This document shows positions 1 through 14,100 of a stretch of DNA of 64,000 bases, one piece after another. The translations under genes and the position numbers were made by a program. The DNA comes from Pomphorhynchus laevis. Its lineage: Eukaryota > Acanthocephala > Palaeacanthocephala > Echinorhynchida > Pomphorhynchidae. Location: positions 62,001 through 126,000 of the forward strand of contig WNNJ02001438.1 of assembly GCA_012934845.2 (NCBI GenBank). Reading direction: 5' to 3'. Each line of letters opens with the position of its first letter. The stretch's first letter is position 1. A model generated the notes under the pieces. The model saw nothing but the letters and a program-made list of their open reading frames with translations, was not told where the DNA came from and did no database searches.

Positions 1-419
1 TACTAATAGTTTCTATCATTGAAACATTATAATGGAGTAAATATGCTTTAGCAAATCAGCCACACTTTCAAAATTTGATAAATTATGTTTTTGACATATT
101 AACGACTCAATTGTTATGATCACAGTATTAGTGTAGCTTGTCTATAAAGTTTTGCAAGTTGACTCGATCACATAAGAAACATTACTAGGTTATTCGAGCA
201 CAATATAGTTTCACGCTCCTTTCATCTATTATCACCTGAATATCCGATACTATATTCGGGACTGTATTAATATTAAATATATTAATTAATTATTAATTAA
301 TAATTAGGCAAGAACGAATACCTAACAACAGACTCACAGGATTGTGGATCTGTAATCTAGATTAATAACCTAGCCAAGACCGAATACCTAACAACATACC
401 CACAGGAAAGTGGTACCAT

Positions 420-1035
420 CAACATAAAGGCATTGATTTGAGACGTACGGACAAAATAAGTACCTTGGATCCATACTTTCGGCAAGTGGCGAATGAAATC
501 GCCACTTATGAAATCACGACAAGAATAAACTCAGCGTGGATAAAATGGCGAACGGCAACGGGCGTTTTATGTGATCGTCAAATTAGAGACCATCCTAAAT
601 CAAAGATATATCGCTCAATCATCCACTCTGTGGCCATGTACGGCACAGTGTGTTGGCCTATTACCATGACAGCGGAACGATGTCTAGTGGTCATGGATAA
701 AAATTCTGCGATAAATAATCGGAATAACGTGATGTAACCACGTAGGAAATATGGATATCCTCAAAAGATACGAGGTCGCTTTAATCGTAAGAAACATGCA
801 AGAGGGTAGACTCCGGTGGTACGCCTACGTTTTGCAAAGTGAAATTTGCTCCCTTGCAAATACCGTTTTAAAGTACGAGATCAGAGACAAATGTCCGAGA
901 GATAGACCTATGCTACGATGGTAGATGACCTTTATACAGATCTGAAGACATATGGACTTTATCTAGACCAGGCTCAAGATAGGGCGAAATGGAGAGCTTA
1001 ATCCCACATAGCCGACCCCCGCCTCAAAGTAAGAC
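420..1035 (+). mobile_element. RTE-like LINE, 3' end of the RT ORF (decayed)
   Basis: An open stretch at 438-737 encodes the block after the RT catalytic core that is typical of RTE-clade LINEs: RINSAWIKWRTATGVLCDR, then a YGTVCWP-like segment. Later pieces in shifted frames resemble the RTE tail: RWYAYVLQ near 815-835, then a DLYTDLKTYGLYLDQ-like stretch and a final ADPRLK near 1010-1025. Family knowledge: this region closes the RTE polyprotein. The reading frame is broken several times and no 5' part is present, so this is a dead 5'-truncated copy. Clade assignment rests on recognised motifs only. Confidence 0.7.
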
Positions 1036-1139
1036 AAAGGCTGTCTTACTTTGAGACATTATTGGGTAATTGGGTAATTACTAATAAAAAAATTATTATT
1101 GTACTATCTAATTTTGTGAAGACACAAAATGGCCGCTTG

Positions 1140-1275
1140 GAACGACGCCTAGCGGTCATTTAGACTAAAATGCTGCTATGGATAAGCGGAATAACGCGAT
1201 TGGACCATGTAAGAAATATGGATATCCTCAAAACATACGAGGTCGTCCTAATATTTACGAGGTCGCCCTAATTAT
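1140..1275 (+). repeat. Second short copy of part of the RTE fragment
   Basis: The sequence around 1172-1255 repeats the 690-775 segment (GGATATCCTCAAAA followed by ACGAGGTCG, preceded by a CGGAATAACG motif) with changes. It is a partial duplicate of the neighbouring RTE remnant and not a gene. The 87-residue ORF over it (1178-1441) is a chance reading. Confidence 0.55.
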
Positions 1276-1572
1276 GTGGAATATATCGTTATATTTACTA
1301 ATATTTACTAGAAATCATTGTATGCAAATGAGATATTTTAATGGCTTTATATTTAACATATATTTCCTCATAGTGAAGAAATCTGGAAGATTTCATTCCG
1401 TAAAAATAAAATTTGCATATAAATTGTATTTAAATATCTAATTCTGTATTACTTATTTACATATAAATTGTATATAAATTTATATTTTATATTTAACTCT
1501 ATAATATATTTTATTTATTTAAGAGTAAAATAAGTATAATACATTTTTGACAATTAATCTTCTTAACTTGGC

Positions 1573-2191
1573 GGTGTTAAACGATAAGGTTTATATAAAT
1601 GAAAAGAAATTTGACATCTTAAAAACTTTTATTGGTAGGCAAATAATAGAAAATGGAAATCAATATTGGCATGTTCTATTTTGCATTAGAGCTGTAAAAT
1701 TATCAGTTCAATGCTAACAAGCGAATATCGATATGATCCTTAAATCTGAAACTCATATAATATTTCTTAAAAATCATTTTACCTTATATTTATTAATATT
1801 TATTAGAAATCATTGTATGCAAATAAGATATTTACTTGCTTTATATTTATTTCCTCATAGTTAACAAATCTTGAAGATTTAATTTCGTAAAAGTTTAAAA
1901 GAAATTGTACCAAATGTATTATTCGTTCATTTAAATTCAATTGATGCTCAACTAGCAAATTTATCTGCTACATCTGTTTCTTTTAGAAAGTTGGGAAGGA
2001 AATCCTGCATGCTTTGTATGCAGCATTGGATGGTGCAGTTGATACAACGAACGTTCTAATAAAAATGGACAACTTGCACAAAATTACTACTGATAGTAAA
2101 CCATTTATAACGAAATCACAAGATTATGACTGTGCTTTAATTTAGCGTTTAAAAATGATGCTGAATTTAAAGATGTTGACGATAGTGCAGT
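1573..2191 (+). CDS. Gene A, N-terminal exons (about 1573-1698; 1990-2095; 2144-2191)
   Basis: The first piece is open from upstream of 1573 and could end at a GT at 1699; it encodes LNDKVYINEKKF then RQIIENGNQYWHVLFCIRAV. The second follows a strong pyrimidine tract plus AG at 1989 and encodes KVGKEILHALYAALDGAVD, ending phase 1. A 48-nt intron follows, then an exon encoding FKNDAEFKDVDDSA that ends before GTGAGT in phase 0. Both segments fall in the same order as the N-terminal part of SPAG17. Without the short intron the frame would stop at 2140, which supports it. The first exon border and the initiator codon are not resolved. Confidence 0.5.
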
Positions 2192-5100
2192 GAGTATAAT
2201 GAAAATAATTTATAACAAGTGAAACTTGAAATGTTCACAAATCCCAAGATTAGCAAGTATTAGTGCCGTGCTTTAGTTAAATTAATTCGAGTACATTGAA
2301 TTGAAGGATCATACTAATTTGAATAAAATTATAAATAATACAGAAATTTAATAATACATATTGATAATAGATCATGCATATATATTTTTATATTACATTT
2401 ATTTGATTTATGAAAAATTGAATTAACATTTATTGACTTTTAATCCTCTGACATTAGATATCATGTTAATCAAATATAATCAAATATTTAATTAATTATA
2501 ATTGAATCAAATATCGTGTTAAATATAAATAAATATTTTAATAATATTTTTAATTTTAAGAAATTGTATTAATTAAAAAATTTATTCGTATTTCTTAGTG
2601 TGGAATTATTTAACTTGTACATAGAAAATCTGCATTTGCAAGTTAAATTTTCAAAATTTTCATTTTAAAAATGTTGCAAAACATATTATTCAACATTGTT
2701 TATGTAAAATAATTTAATTTGTTGTAAATATTGATTTAACAATTAATATTATTTAACCTGGAAGAATTTTATTTATCGATAAATAATATTTTAATTCTCT
2801 TTGTAATACACAAGCGCATCAATAAATTCTATTGCTAGGAATAATGCTCACCAACAGGCTACACTGTTCAACTTTCAAATAGACTGCAGTATCCAGTTTT
2901 TGCTTGGTATTGCAGCTTGTAGATTTAAATTGCAGCCTATTTGTAGATTAAATTGGTAGAGAACGTTTCTACAAATATATGTTTTGCGCAAACATTAAAT
3001 TATTATTTTATGTATTGACGCAATTCGTCTCTAATATTTTAATCTTCAACTTACAGAAATATTTGATGATTTTTCATTCTTCTTTATGTGATTAGTTTCC
3101 AGTATTTGTTTATATTTACAACATAAATATAAGAAATTATATTTATAACATTAATATTTATTAAATTATATTTGTATAAATTTATATTTTTAATTATTAT
3201 AAGATCCACAATTTCTTAATAAAATGGCGAATCGTTAGATTCTGGTAATCAAATTGGGATTTTGATTATATAACAAGATAAAATATAACGATATAGTAAT
3301 CAAAACGTTGATGATTTAATATTAATGATGTAACATTAATATTTCTTGAATGGATAAGTTTTATACATATAGTTTTAAGTTATATATAGTTTTTATATTG
3401 AAGACTTGAATTCATGTCTTTTTCATATTAATTAACGATGATTTTATAGACATGATATGAAGTTTTCTTTCTTATTGCAAGCTTTCAGCGCACATTGTTC
3501 TATTTTTGCTTGAAAAAGACACTGTGTGTTGAAAGCTTGTAATAACAAAGAACACGTTTTTCATATCATGTCTATAAAGTTCACTATTTAATAGTTTAAA
3601 TAATTTATAAAATTTATAAATTTACCAAAATTGTTTTAGCGATTTAATCAATGGCGTTCTGCAATAAGGAAGGCAAAGGTTTATTTAAAAAAGCCCGTTG
3701 TTGGTTTGTCATCCGAAAATGTTTTAAAAGCAGCTGATGCAAAAAGTAAAACGCTTTTATTATGCCAGATTTTGTATTTATCACTGTAGATATCAAAAGA
3801 AAGAAGGCCAAAGCTGCCAAGCATGCCACTAAGACTAAATATAAGCGGACGCAGAATAGGAAGAAAAACGACGCTAAAGGAATTGCACAAACCAATAATT
3901 TCATTAGTAATATTATTTATTTTCTTTGTAGTATTAAGCAAAATAATCTTCCATGTCAAATTTACTCTGGACACGCGACTGAATAGTTATGCCTATTATA
4001 ATGACAATATCCTTAGCCAGAAGGATTTGTCTTTTAACTTATTTGTTCAATGGCGTTTTTAATCGTGTCTAACACTAATGATAAAGAAGTACACTTTTAT
4101 ACTTCTGCCAGCATCGTACTTCTAACATATACTGTTACGTTAGCAATATTATTGCTTTTTACCATCGATTTATTATCAATGAAAAACACGTGAAAACTAA
4201 GAAACTTTAGAGACAGCAATTTAAAATTCTGATATTAAAAATCCTTATTCTCATATATTATTTATTAGTCAAATCATAAAAATTGACATTAATTATAAAT
4301 TTTAATTTTAACTTTTAACTTGATATAAATTATATATATTTTTATAAAAATTATTTATTATTTATAAATTATTTATTATTATTCAATTTTAAATAGTTGA
4401 TACTTATCTATTATTGATAAAGAATTATTAAAGATGGATTGAAGGAAGAAAAATTTATTTTTGATATTTCGCTAACTTCTGTTAGCATCTTCAGAAATTT
4501 ACCCGATGTAATTACCTCATGCAATTACCTGATGTAATTTTCTGAAGATGCCAACAGAAGTTAGCGAAATATCAAAAATAATTTCTTCTTCCTTTGATCC
4601 AGTTCCAATAATTCTTTATCAATAATGGATCATTATCAACTATTTAAAATTAACTCCTTGGCTGTAACAATGATATCGCTAGAACCAGTGTACGAATATC
4701 GTTGGTGCAGGATGTTAGCGATTAGATCGTGTGACAACTTGTTCGTGACGATATTATTATATAATTATTTATTATTCAATTATTCAAATATCTGAATTTT
4801 ATTTAGCATTATTTTTATTTATAAATAATATAAAATACGTAGACTCATTTATCTGATCTGATTAATTGCTTACCGAATGTAGATGGTAAAGGAAATGACT
4901 AAATGTGTAATAAGTGTATTCTTGAATTCAGTATTCGACTGTATGTAAAGAATACAAAGAGAACTTGGTAGGGCAGTGCTTTCTCTTCGTGTGATAACGC
5001 TTTTTATGTAGAATACAATTTATATTTAGTAACATATTAAACTATAGGATTTAATTATAAAAATCAAAATTAAGCACAATAAATTATTTTTTCGTTCCTT

Positions 5101-8100
5101 ACTATTTTTCATATAATACGCTTTTATTTTTTTAAGATTTGATTTAATATTGTATTTTTGTCATATCATTCATGAACGCTTTAGCAATGTCGATATTTGT
5201 TTTTTATTTTAAATTTATTTTTATTTATTTTATGATGCTTTGCTTTACAAAAAATCTTTGAGTAAATTTCCTCAAATGGAAACTGTATTTGTAGAATCAT
5301 TTATATCAGGATGTCAGCACCATAAAAGAAATACAACAGTGAGATTGTCGCAAATGACAAAGTCACCGTTTCGAGCTAATTGACTCTCATCAGTAGCCTG
5401 TACTCCCCATAACTGGATTGAAGTTATGAGAAAAGCTAGACGGTGATTTGAGACAACGGTAGCATATTGTTCTCTTGCTAGGGATGGGTTATCCAGCTCT
5501 TAATGCAGATGGGTGAACATTTGCAGTTGCAAACCCCATCCTTTGTAATAGAACAAAATGCTACCGTTGCCTTAAATCACCGTCTAGCTTGAAAAACCGT
5601 CTAGCTTTAAAAGACCAAAACGTTTCACGTGTCTTTTAATGTTGGCTGACGACCACTTCACTCGTCTGCTTTATTATTATGTCGAGTGATCGTCAGCCAA
5701 AATTAAAAGGACCGAAACGTGAAACGTAGGTATTGGATCAGTTGCTGATAAGATCTACCAATACTGAAATGTAGTGTACTGCTGTCGACTTATAAATAGA
5801 ATTGTAGTAGCGTGTAGAATAAAAATGATCATCGAAAGTTCAACAGGAACAATGACGGCACAGGTATATCAACTTAAAATTTATTTATATAATTAACTTT
5901 ACGTTGCAAATTAAATAGTAGAAGATCAAAAACTTTTTCTATTATAAACTAATGAAAAAGTAATAATTCAATATACGTAAAATATTCTTATTACAATTAA
6001 AAAGTTAGCCTTGTAACCGAATGATTTATTTTAGATTCAAGGAATGAAACAGACACAAAAAATTTTAACAGCAGTGCCATGAGGAGTAATTTTTCTGTTC
6101 CAAATTACTTTGGTAAGTTGAATTTATATCTAATTTAAGCACACATTTGCTCATTCAGCTTTAGATATTGATGATACATCAAAGGATGTCATAGAAGCTT
6201 TAAGTTGCTGTCTTGGTATTCGAGTTTTATAAATAGACACATTACCCTATCTTGATTAGGTGATATTGATATGGAATACTACAAAGCGATGTGGCAATAC
6301 GATGTTTTAAAGCTATTGACCAGAGATTTAAGTTTTGACGATTGGAAAGGTATTCAAAATTATTATGTAGCCATTTTTATAGTATTCGATATTTCTTTCT
6401 ATTTTAATTCCTAAAATTTATTTCAAATATTTATTTTTGAATAATATATATTTTTGAAAATGTCTATTTTTGAATAATTGAGATCTTCTAATAATCAAAA
6501 TTTATACAGTGTACCGGTTTCTAAGAAAGTATTGACTACAAAGCTTTAAATTTTCGCATATTAGTTTTTATTTAATTATTGCAAACAATAAATTTTAAGT
6601 ATCAAACAAATAGATCTGTTTTAAAACTTGTTCAGTTTTGATGGTTGCTTATATCACCTACAAGACACAAATGCAACTTTTGGCTTGCAATATGAAACAA
6701 GTATGTAAGTTCCAACAATAATCACAATGCGGTAATTCTTATTTCAATGAATCTAAAAGTCTCATTAAATCCATTTTTATGATTATTAACTCGTTAAGGG
6801 ACGTTTAAATACTAAAATTCTTTAAAATGAGAGTACTGTCAATTGTCTTTAATTGGAATATAATTTAGGATGATGTCCACAATCGTGATAGTTTGAGATC
6901 GACCAGCGCTGTCTTACTTAGTAGTAAACTATAGATTAGAATATATAATATTTATTTTATTTCAAATTATTAAATGACAAATTACACAAAACCAAAATAG
7001 AATTAAAATTATTTTTTTAATGTAAAATAAATAAATAATTATATAAATATATATAATTATATAAATATTGATTGAAATAACGATTTGTCAATTATTGGTT
7101 AAGTTTGACAATTGAACTTTGTATGAAAATTAAAAATATTTTTTCATTATGGCTCAAATTTCAATATGAGCAATAAGTACATATCTTGAAATGTGATTAC
7201 AATTGACGCTTTATTATTTTGACATTAATATGCGCATTAAATGTTTGAATTATTATGTTTTGTACGTTTAGCCACTAAGTTGAATATGAACAAATTAAGA
7301 AAATTCGAATCAGACCCATTTATATCTATTATCAACAAAGCCAAGTTTGTAAAATGGCTTTCGTCAATAAGTAATGCTTTTTGTTTATAATTAATTTATC
7401 TTTTTGATTTTAGTTTTAAGTAAATACGATGTTAATGCCCACTTTATTGTTTAATTAGTTAAATCATTAGTTTAATTAGTCAAATAAGTTTAACTTTTAA
7501 CCTTAATTTATATATAAATATATATTGAGTTATAATAATATTGAGTTATAACCATTGTCCATACTATACTTCCATCGTGAATTCATTTCAGTTTACAGTT
7601 TATTTAAAGTAAAACAATAAAGTTAAAGCAATGTTTACAATATGTGTTGACCATAGAAGTATAGCGTTATACAGTAAAAAAGAAAGTTGAGTGAAGTATA
7701 TGTTTTTAATTAAGTAAGACAAAATAGGTTAATGATATTTATATGAGTAAAGTCTTGTGATTCAGTTTCTTATCTTACGTCATTAGCACGTATTTTAGAC
7801 ACGTCATAAGCACGTGTTCGGCTTCTTAGCTATATTAGGTCCATGAATAGGGGCCGAAACCTGATAGCATAAGAGTTCCTTCTGATGACCTCTATTCCTT
7901 ATTCTGATACAACGTATTGCATTTATAAGTCAATTCATAAAAATTGACTTTTATTTTAATTAACAATGTTTATTTTAACTTGATATAAATCAAATAAAAT
8001 CTTTATGTCAATAATTTATAATTATTTATTATTTAATTATTAAATTTTGATTTATAATTAATTTAATTTTGATTTATTTTTAATTTCTAACTTTACATAT

Positions 8101-11100
8101 TTAATGTGATCCAGATTACATGATCTGATACAATATCAAAAATTAGTAAGATATCCGTTGAATAAAATATTAATTATAAAATAATTATTCCTAATTTAAA
8201 AAGACGGATCACGATCACTTCTAATTAAATTTAAATTTATTATCATGTATAAAAACTGTTTAACAGTATCCGCACAACTCACTGATGATTGACATTTTAT
8301 ATCTTTGTTTCTCTCATATTATATAATTGAGAATATTATATTATTGTTTGAACAAATTATTCTAAAATAATAATTTTCTTATTATCATCAGATTATTTTC
8401 CATCCTCTAATCCTTATTATGATACATCGTCTGTTATTTATTAGTAAATTCATAAAAATTGACTTTTATTTTAATTTGTAATTTTAACTTGATATAATTA
8501 TTTATTATTAAAACGTATTTTCATTTACCATATTTTATAATTTTAACTGATATTATTTATTAGTCAATTCAAAATTTTTTGTTTTTAATTTCAATTTTTT
8601 ATTTTAACTTGATATAAATTATATAAAATATTTATATCAATCATTTATAATTATTTATTATCTAATTATTAAATTTATATTTATTGATTTAGCATTATTA
8701 TTTTATATTTATTTTTATTAATTTATTATTTTATAATTATATTAAATGCGTAGACTCAGTTAGCTGATTTGATTTGCTTCATAAGAATGTTTATTTGCCT
8801 AATTAATTGAGGGAAGTTAATAAGATCTATGTCGTTATTAGGTCCATCGTCATGTTCCGGTTGTGCTATATTAGTTAGCCGCTTTATCAAAACGCTCATT
8901 GCTTTCCATAAGTTGCTTGTAGAGATACCTAAGAATGAAAATAGGGAGGCAGCATCAAATTCGTTTATGAGTACGGAAAGATAATACTTCGTCATTTTCT
9001 ATTTTTTATTTATTTTATAAAATATTATAAAATATATTATAAAATATATTATTTTATACAATATTATATTTAATATACAAAGTATATTAAATATACTTTG
9101 CATTGGAATAATATATTAGATAATTAAATTTTATCAGAGGAGATTCGTCATTAGCATGTATTTTGCCCTGATGCTATATTAGGTCCATGAATAGGGGCCG
9201 AAACCTGATAGCATTGCAGTTCCTTCCGATGACCTCTAATCCTTATTCTGATACAGCGTCTGTTATTTATTAGTCTATACATAAAAATGATTGTTATTTA
9301 AAATTTCAATTTTTTATTTTACCTTGATTTAAATTATATAAAATATTTATATCAATCATTTATAATTATTTATTATCTAATTATTAAATTTTGTTTTATT
9401 GATTTAGCATTATCATTTTATATTAGTTAGCCGCTTTATCAAAACGCTCATTGCTATCCATAAGTTGCTTGTAGAGATACCTAAGAATGAAAATAGGGAA
9501 GCAGCATCAAATTCGTTTATGATTACGGAAAGATAATACTTCATTTTCTATTTTTTATTTATTTTCAACGAATTTTTAAATCTATTGTTTAAACTTTTAA
9601 AAAAGTGATTACCATTTCAATAGATATATTAGCAAACATGTTTAAGTTTTTGGTTTTTCATCCTTAGAATCTCTAGTAAGATCTTGAAATATGAGTGATT
9701 TTGTTCGGGTGGTCGGTTTCTACTTTAGAATAATAAGCCAGAGCAACAGAAAACCTTCAGTATATTTAGTGATTAATGCAAGGATGCTTCAAGCCTAGTA
9801 GCACTGTTGCAGAGCATTATCCCTTTATAAAATAATTTTATAGAAACTGATAGGTCCTTTCTGGGGTTAAGCTTGTTTGCGAAGTGCGAGCTTAAGATCC
9901 GAAGTGTTTTATTGCGAACTTGTGTGCCTCCGATATTTAGGTGACAGTTCTTAGGTTTTCTACAGTTTAGTAGAATGAATTTGATTTAATTATTATTAAT
10001 TGGGAGTCCACATTCAGCAGCTCTCTTTTGAATTATGTTTATTTTGTCATTTATAAAGGATGATAATTTGTTTTTCTTTGTTGTCCACTGTTTGAAGCAT
10101 AGCGATATGTCGTCCGCAAAACTTTAATGGATGTCTTCTCATCTTCTAAATTTTCAACAATGCCTTGTAGTTATTGTGAAGAGTATGGGAGATAATTGAG
10201 AGCTTTGAGGGACTTCCATTTTGATAAATATTTTTTGTTGATTACTTATATCTAGTTTGTTGGCTCTTGCCTTGATTACCATAATAATTCTGTTTCTAAA
10301 ATTCTTTGGGACTTTATCCTTAATGAGTGTATCGAAAATTAAATTATTGTTGAGGTTATCGAAGGCTGCGGCAATATCTAGACCTACTAATATCTTAGCT
10401 AGATTATATTTTGTTATAAATTCTTGTATTTGATAAACCGCCATCGTGTTATTCTTGTGTTTTTGGAAGCGTAATTATTGTAAGGAATTAGGTTTTTGTT
10501 TGCATAGAATTAGGTGAGGTTTTAGCAAGTTCCTTTTAGTATATAATTAAGATTCAATTGGAAAGTGTTATGGGTCTAAAGTTCTTCGGGTTAGAAATAA
10601 TTTGTGCTTTCGGGATTAGAATAATTTTCTCATTGCCTAAAGCAGTTCAATTATTTTCATTCTTATCTGGTATTATCTTAGTATACTTGCTCTGGTTTTT
10701 TGTTTTTTAATTTTATGGCAGCGACAGAAGCAGTTAGGCCATTGATTGAGAGTTTGGGGATTTTTAGCCTAGCTTTGATCAAATCCTCCACTTTGTATTC
10801 ATAATCGAGATCGTCGCAGTTATTCGCGTCCTGAATTGATTGAAGAAATATAAAAATAACGGTGGTAATTGTTGGATAATAGAACATAGATTTTGTGTGA
10901 AATTCTACCATGTTGTCAACCACTTTATCCCAAAAGGTGGCTTTAATCTATTTATCAGCTCTTCTAACCCGAGAATCGTATTTATCATTTTTTATGGTTT
11001 TCTATCATGTTTTAGTATATGGATTGGTTTTTTTAAATGTTGATCATTTGTGAAAGTACTGTTAAACTAATTTGCTTTTGTAATTCATTATAAATTTGTG

Positions 11101-14100
11101 TATTATTGGCTCATTTGGCTTTCCATAACGCTTTTTTAAGTCCTAGAATCTTGTACATATTGGGGAAATTGGAATTGCTTTCATTAGTCTTTTGGATTGT
11201 TCCCATATGAAATCAGATATCTCTCTAACCGGATATCTCTCTATATGTTTTTAATAATATAAAAATATTAATATTTTTAATATTAAAAATATTAATATGC
11301 GGTAGGTTGTTCAAGAATGAATCTAATTAAAAGTCAAAGGATTCTATATCTACCAAGGTAAAAGCGAACTTCTCCTTATATATGTGTCGGGCCTGAATTA
11401 TCCATTGAATTGTCCCACCATTCAGTGATACACAATTCAATATCGCTTATGAAAAGTTTGTTTCATCATTAGAGCCATCTCTAAATATTTTAAATTGATT
11501 CAGTATTTGTAGGTCTTAAACATTTGAATGTTTTCCCATACGAGCTTTTTGAAGTAGAATTATGTCGGGGTTGGATATATTGAATAACTGGCAAATTAGT
11601 TACAATCCCAAATAGCAACCTGTAATTTGTGTCTTTATCTATTGTCTTAAGTTAGATTTGACAGTTTTTGTGTAATCGTTTTCGTGCCTGTATAGCTATC
11701 TGTTGGAATTTATTTTAATACTTTGGCGGTGATTAGTATTGTGTTTATCAATAAATGTCCAATTTAAATTATGTGTTCAGGATTATAATGTAGGGGGATT
11801 TTTGGATAATGATCTTTGAAGATTCCGTATTAAGATGATTATTGACTAATTTTGTTTCGTTAGTCAAAGGTTTGTTAGGTTTCATGGTATGTAAAATAAA
11901 ATTTGTGATTGTATTGGATGGTTTTATTATAGTATTTTGTTGTTCGAGAATAATCCTTTCAGGTGCGGCTATTTAAAAAGTTCTTCCAGCATTTGGTTTT
12001 GATTCGTTTCATTTGTTGGGGATTAGGAGGAGTAAAATCTCGCGCGATGCTTGCAAATGATTTCATATGTGATACTTTAGTTGAAATTCTACTGTTGTTG
12101 CAATAAGTAATATAATCCGTGAAATGAGTGAAATTGTGATCACATGCTTTGTGTTTTTCCCCACAGTTTGCCCATTTTTTTTGTTATTCCTATTTGTGCA
12201 AGTATTGGACATATACTGATCACCACAATGAAGGCAATTGGCTATTGTATTAGAACACAGAGGATAAATTACCCCGTTTCTGATAATGATAACATTGAGG
12301 GTTCATTCGGTTTTGTCCTCCTTGAAAATAATTATTTTCACGTCTAGATAACTCACACAATCTTTAATCTCTAAGATTTTAAAGTTGGTTTAGTTCACCT
12401 TTTACAATAACTCCTTGATAATCACTATTATATTGTTTGCATTGTTTAATCACAGTGATCTTATAATCAGCACAAAGGTCTTATATTTCCACCTGTGTAA
12501 TGTATGCTGAAATATTGCAGATTATCCCGGCGGATAGTGGATATAGATCCTGAACAAGTACATCTTTCAAAATTTTAAATGTTTATTAATACTCTTATTT
12601 TAGTCTTTGGGTAGTAAAAGCAATTTTAGTTTAGAAATCAAAATTTCTCAAGCGTTAGTTTAATTAAATATTTTTCCCTTTTAATAGGAAAAAGTAATTT
12701 TTCGTTAGAATTGTGGGTTCTTTTAGTAGTATCAATATTTAATTTGGAGCAACATAGAAAAGGCTTATCTTGAGAGTTAGGCGGTTCCATCGTGATGTCC
12801 TCCATTTTGCTATTACCAACGGTAGGCGAAATTCTTCCTGGTTTTTTAGATTAAAAAGTATGTCTGTTAGAATTATCCGGAAATAATCTTATTTTCTTTA
12901 AATGATACTGTATCAGTTTATTTTCTTTAATCGAATGATGCTATGAGCATTCGAAAAGCTACTGGACGTTGTTAGCTTGTTTCATGAAAATACTGGATTT
13001 CAGTGACAATTAACATTCACTTAAATATGATGCAGTTCTTTATTTTGTCCCAAACAAAAATTTTCTTTAAAACTACCAAATGTACTTGTTTAATGTGAAA
13101 ATACTCAGCAAATTGAAATGATTTATATCAGTGCTGTTTGTATTTGCAGCTAAAAATGCTGTTATTAATGAAGAAAACGGAAATACAGTGATGGATGCAG
13201 TATATGTTAGCCCAGATGAAAAATCAATTGCGAATGTAAGTCCCATTTTAGATGTAGACGATCGAGTACCAAATGTTAATCAGAATGAAAACAAAACAAA
13301 GAAAGTCAAGGTGAGATAATCAACTTGCATTCAAAAATTAATTAATGTATTAATTTATTAAAATTAATTATTTTTTTAGCCAAAACCTGATAGCATAGCA
13401 GTTCCTCCTGATGACCTCTAATCCTTATTCTGACACAACGTCTGTTATTTATTAGTCAATTCATAAAAATTGATTTTTTTAAATTTCAGTTTATAATTCA
13501 TCTTGATATAAAATCTTATAACAATTATTTATTATTAATTAATTTTTTATTATTTAACTATTTAACTTTTATGTTGCATTATTTTTAATTTGCGATATAA
13601 AATACGTAGACTCAGTTAGCTTATTTAATTTGCTTATTTAATTCGTTCGAGTTTATAAAGTTTAGTAAATTATACGATTCTAAAATTGTCATATTTGGTC
13701 ATTACCTATCATTGACAACATATTTTATTTAGGTTGGGCAACCGCCCTGTGGGATAGACGATTTTGAATCAAAATATATATAGTATAATTTGATTAGGTC
13801 GAACTATAGATCGGAAAGAGCATTTTATAACGTCAATTTCATGATATTCCCACTAAAAATTGCAGAGAAAACGTACCCCTAATGATTGATTACATCAATC
13901 ATTAACTGATTGATATAATTTAAACTCATTAAATTTTATATTAAAAATGTTTATCTTACATTCAGATTTTTTATTTATCTTACATGTGATTTCATTAACG
14001 TCGAAATTAAAAGTTCTAAAATGACTAATTTAGAAATAAATTAGACATTTCCCTAATAAATTTTTATTAGGGAAAGATCGCCAAATTTTGAGTACTGGAC

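Larger units (their letters stand above)
4387..4651. mobile_element. Head-to-head pair of hammerhead-bearing PLE terminal units (family 1)
   Basis: About 130 bp is repeated in inverted orientation. Each arm runs from AAATAGTTGATA through TTGATAAAGAATTATT and a GATC box to the hammerhead core, and the arms meet in a short TAATTACCTCATG centre. The same unit recurs at least fifteen times in the window. Paired inverted terminal units are typical of Penelope-like element insertions. Confidence 0.75.
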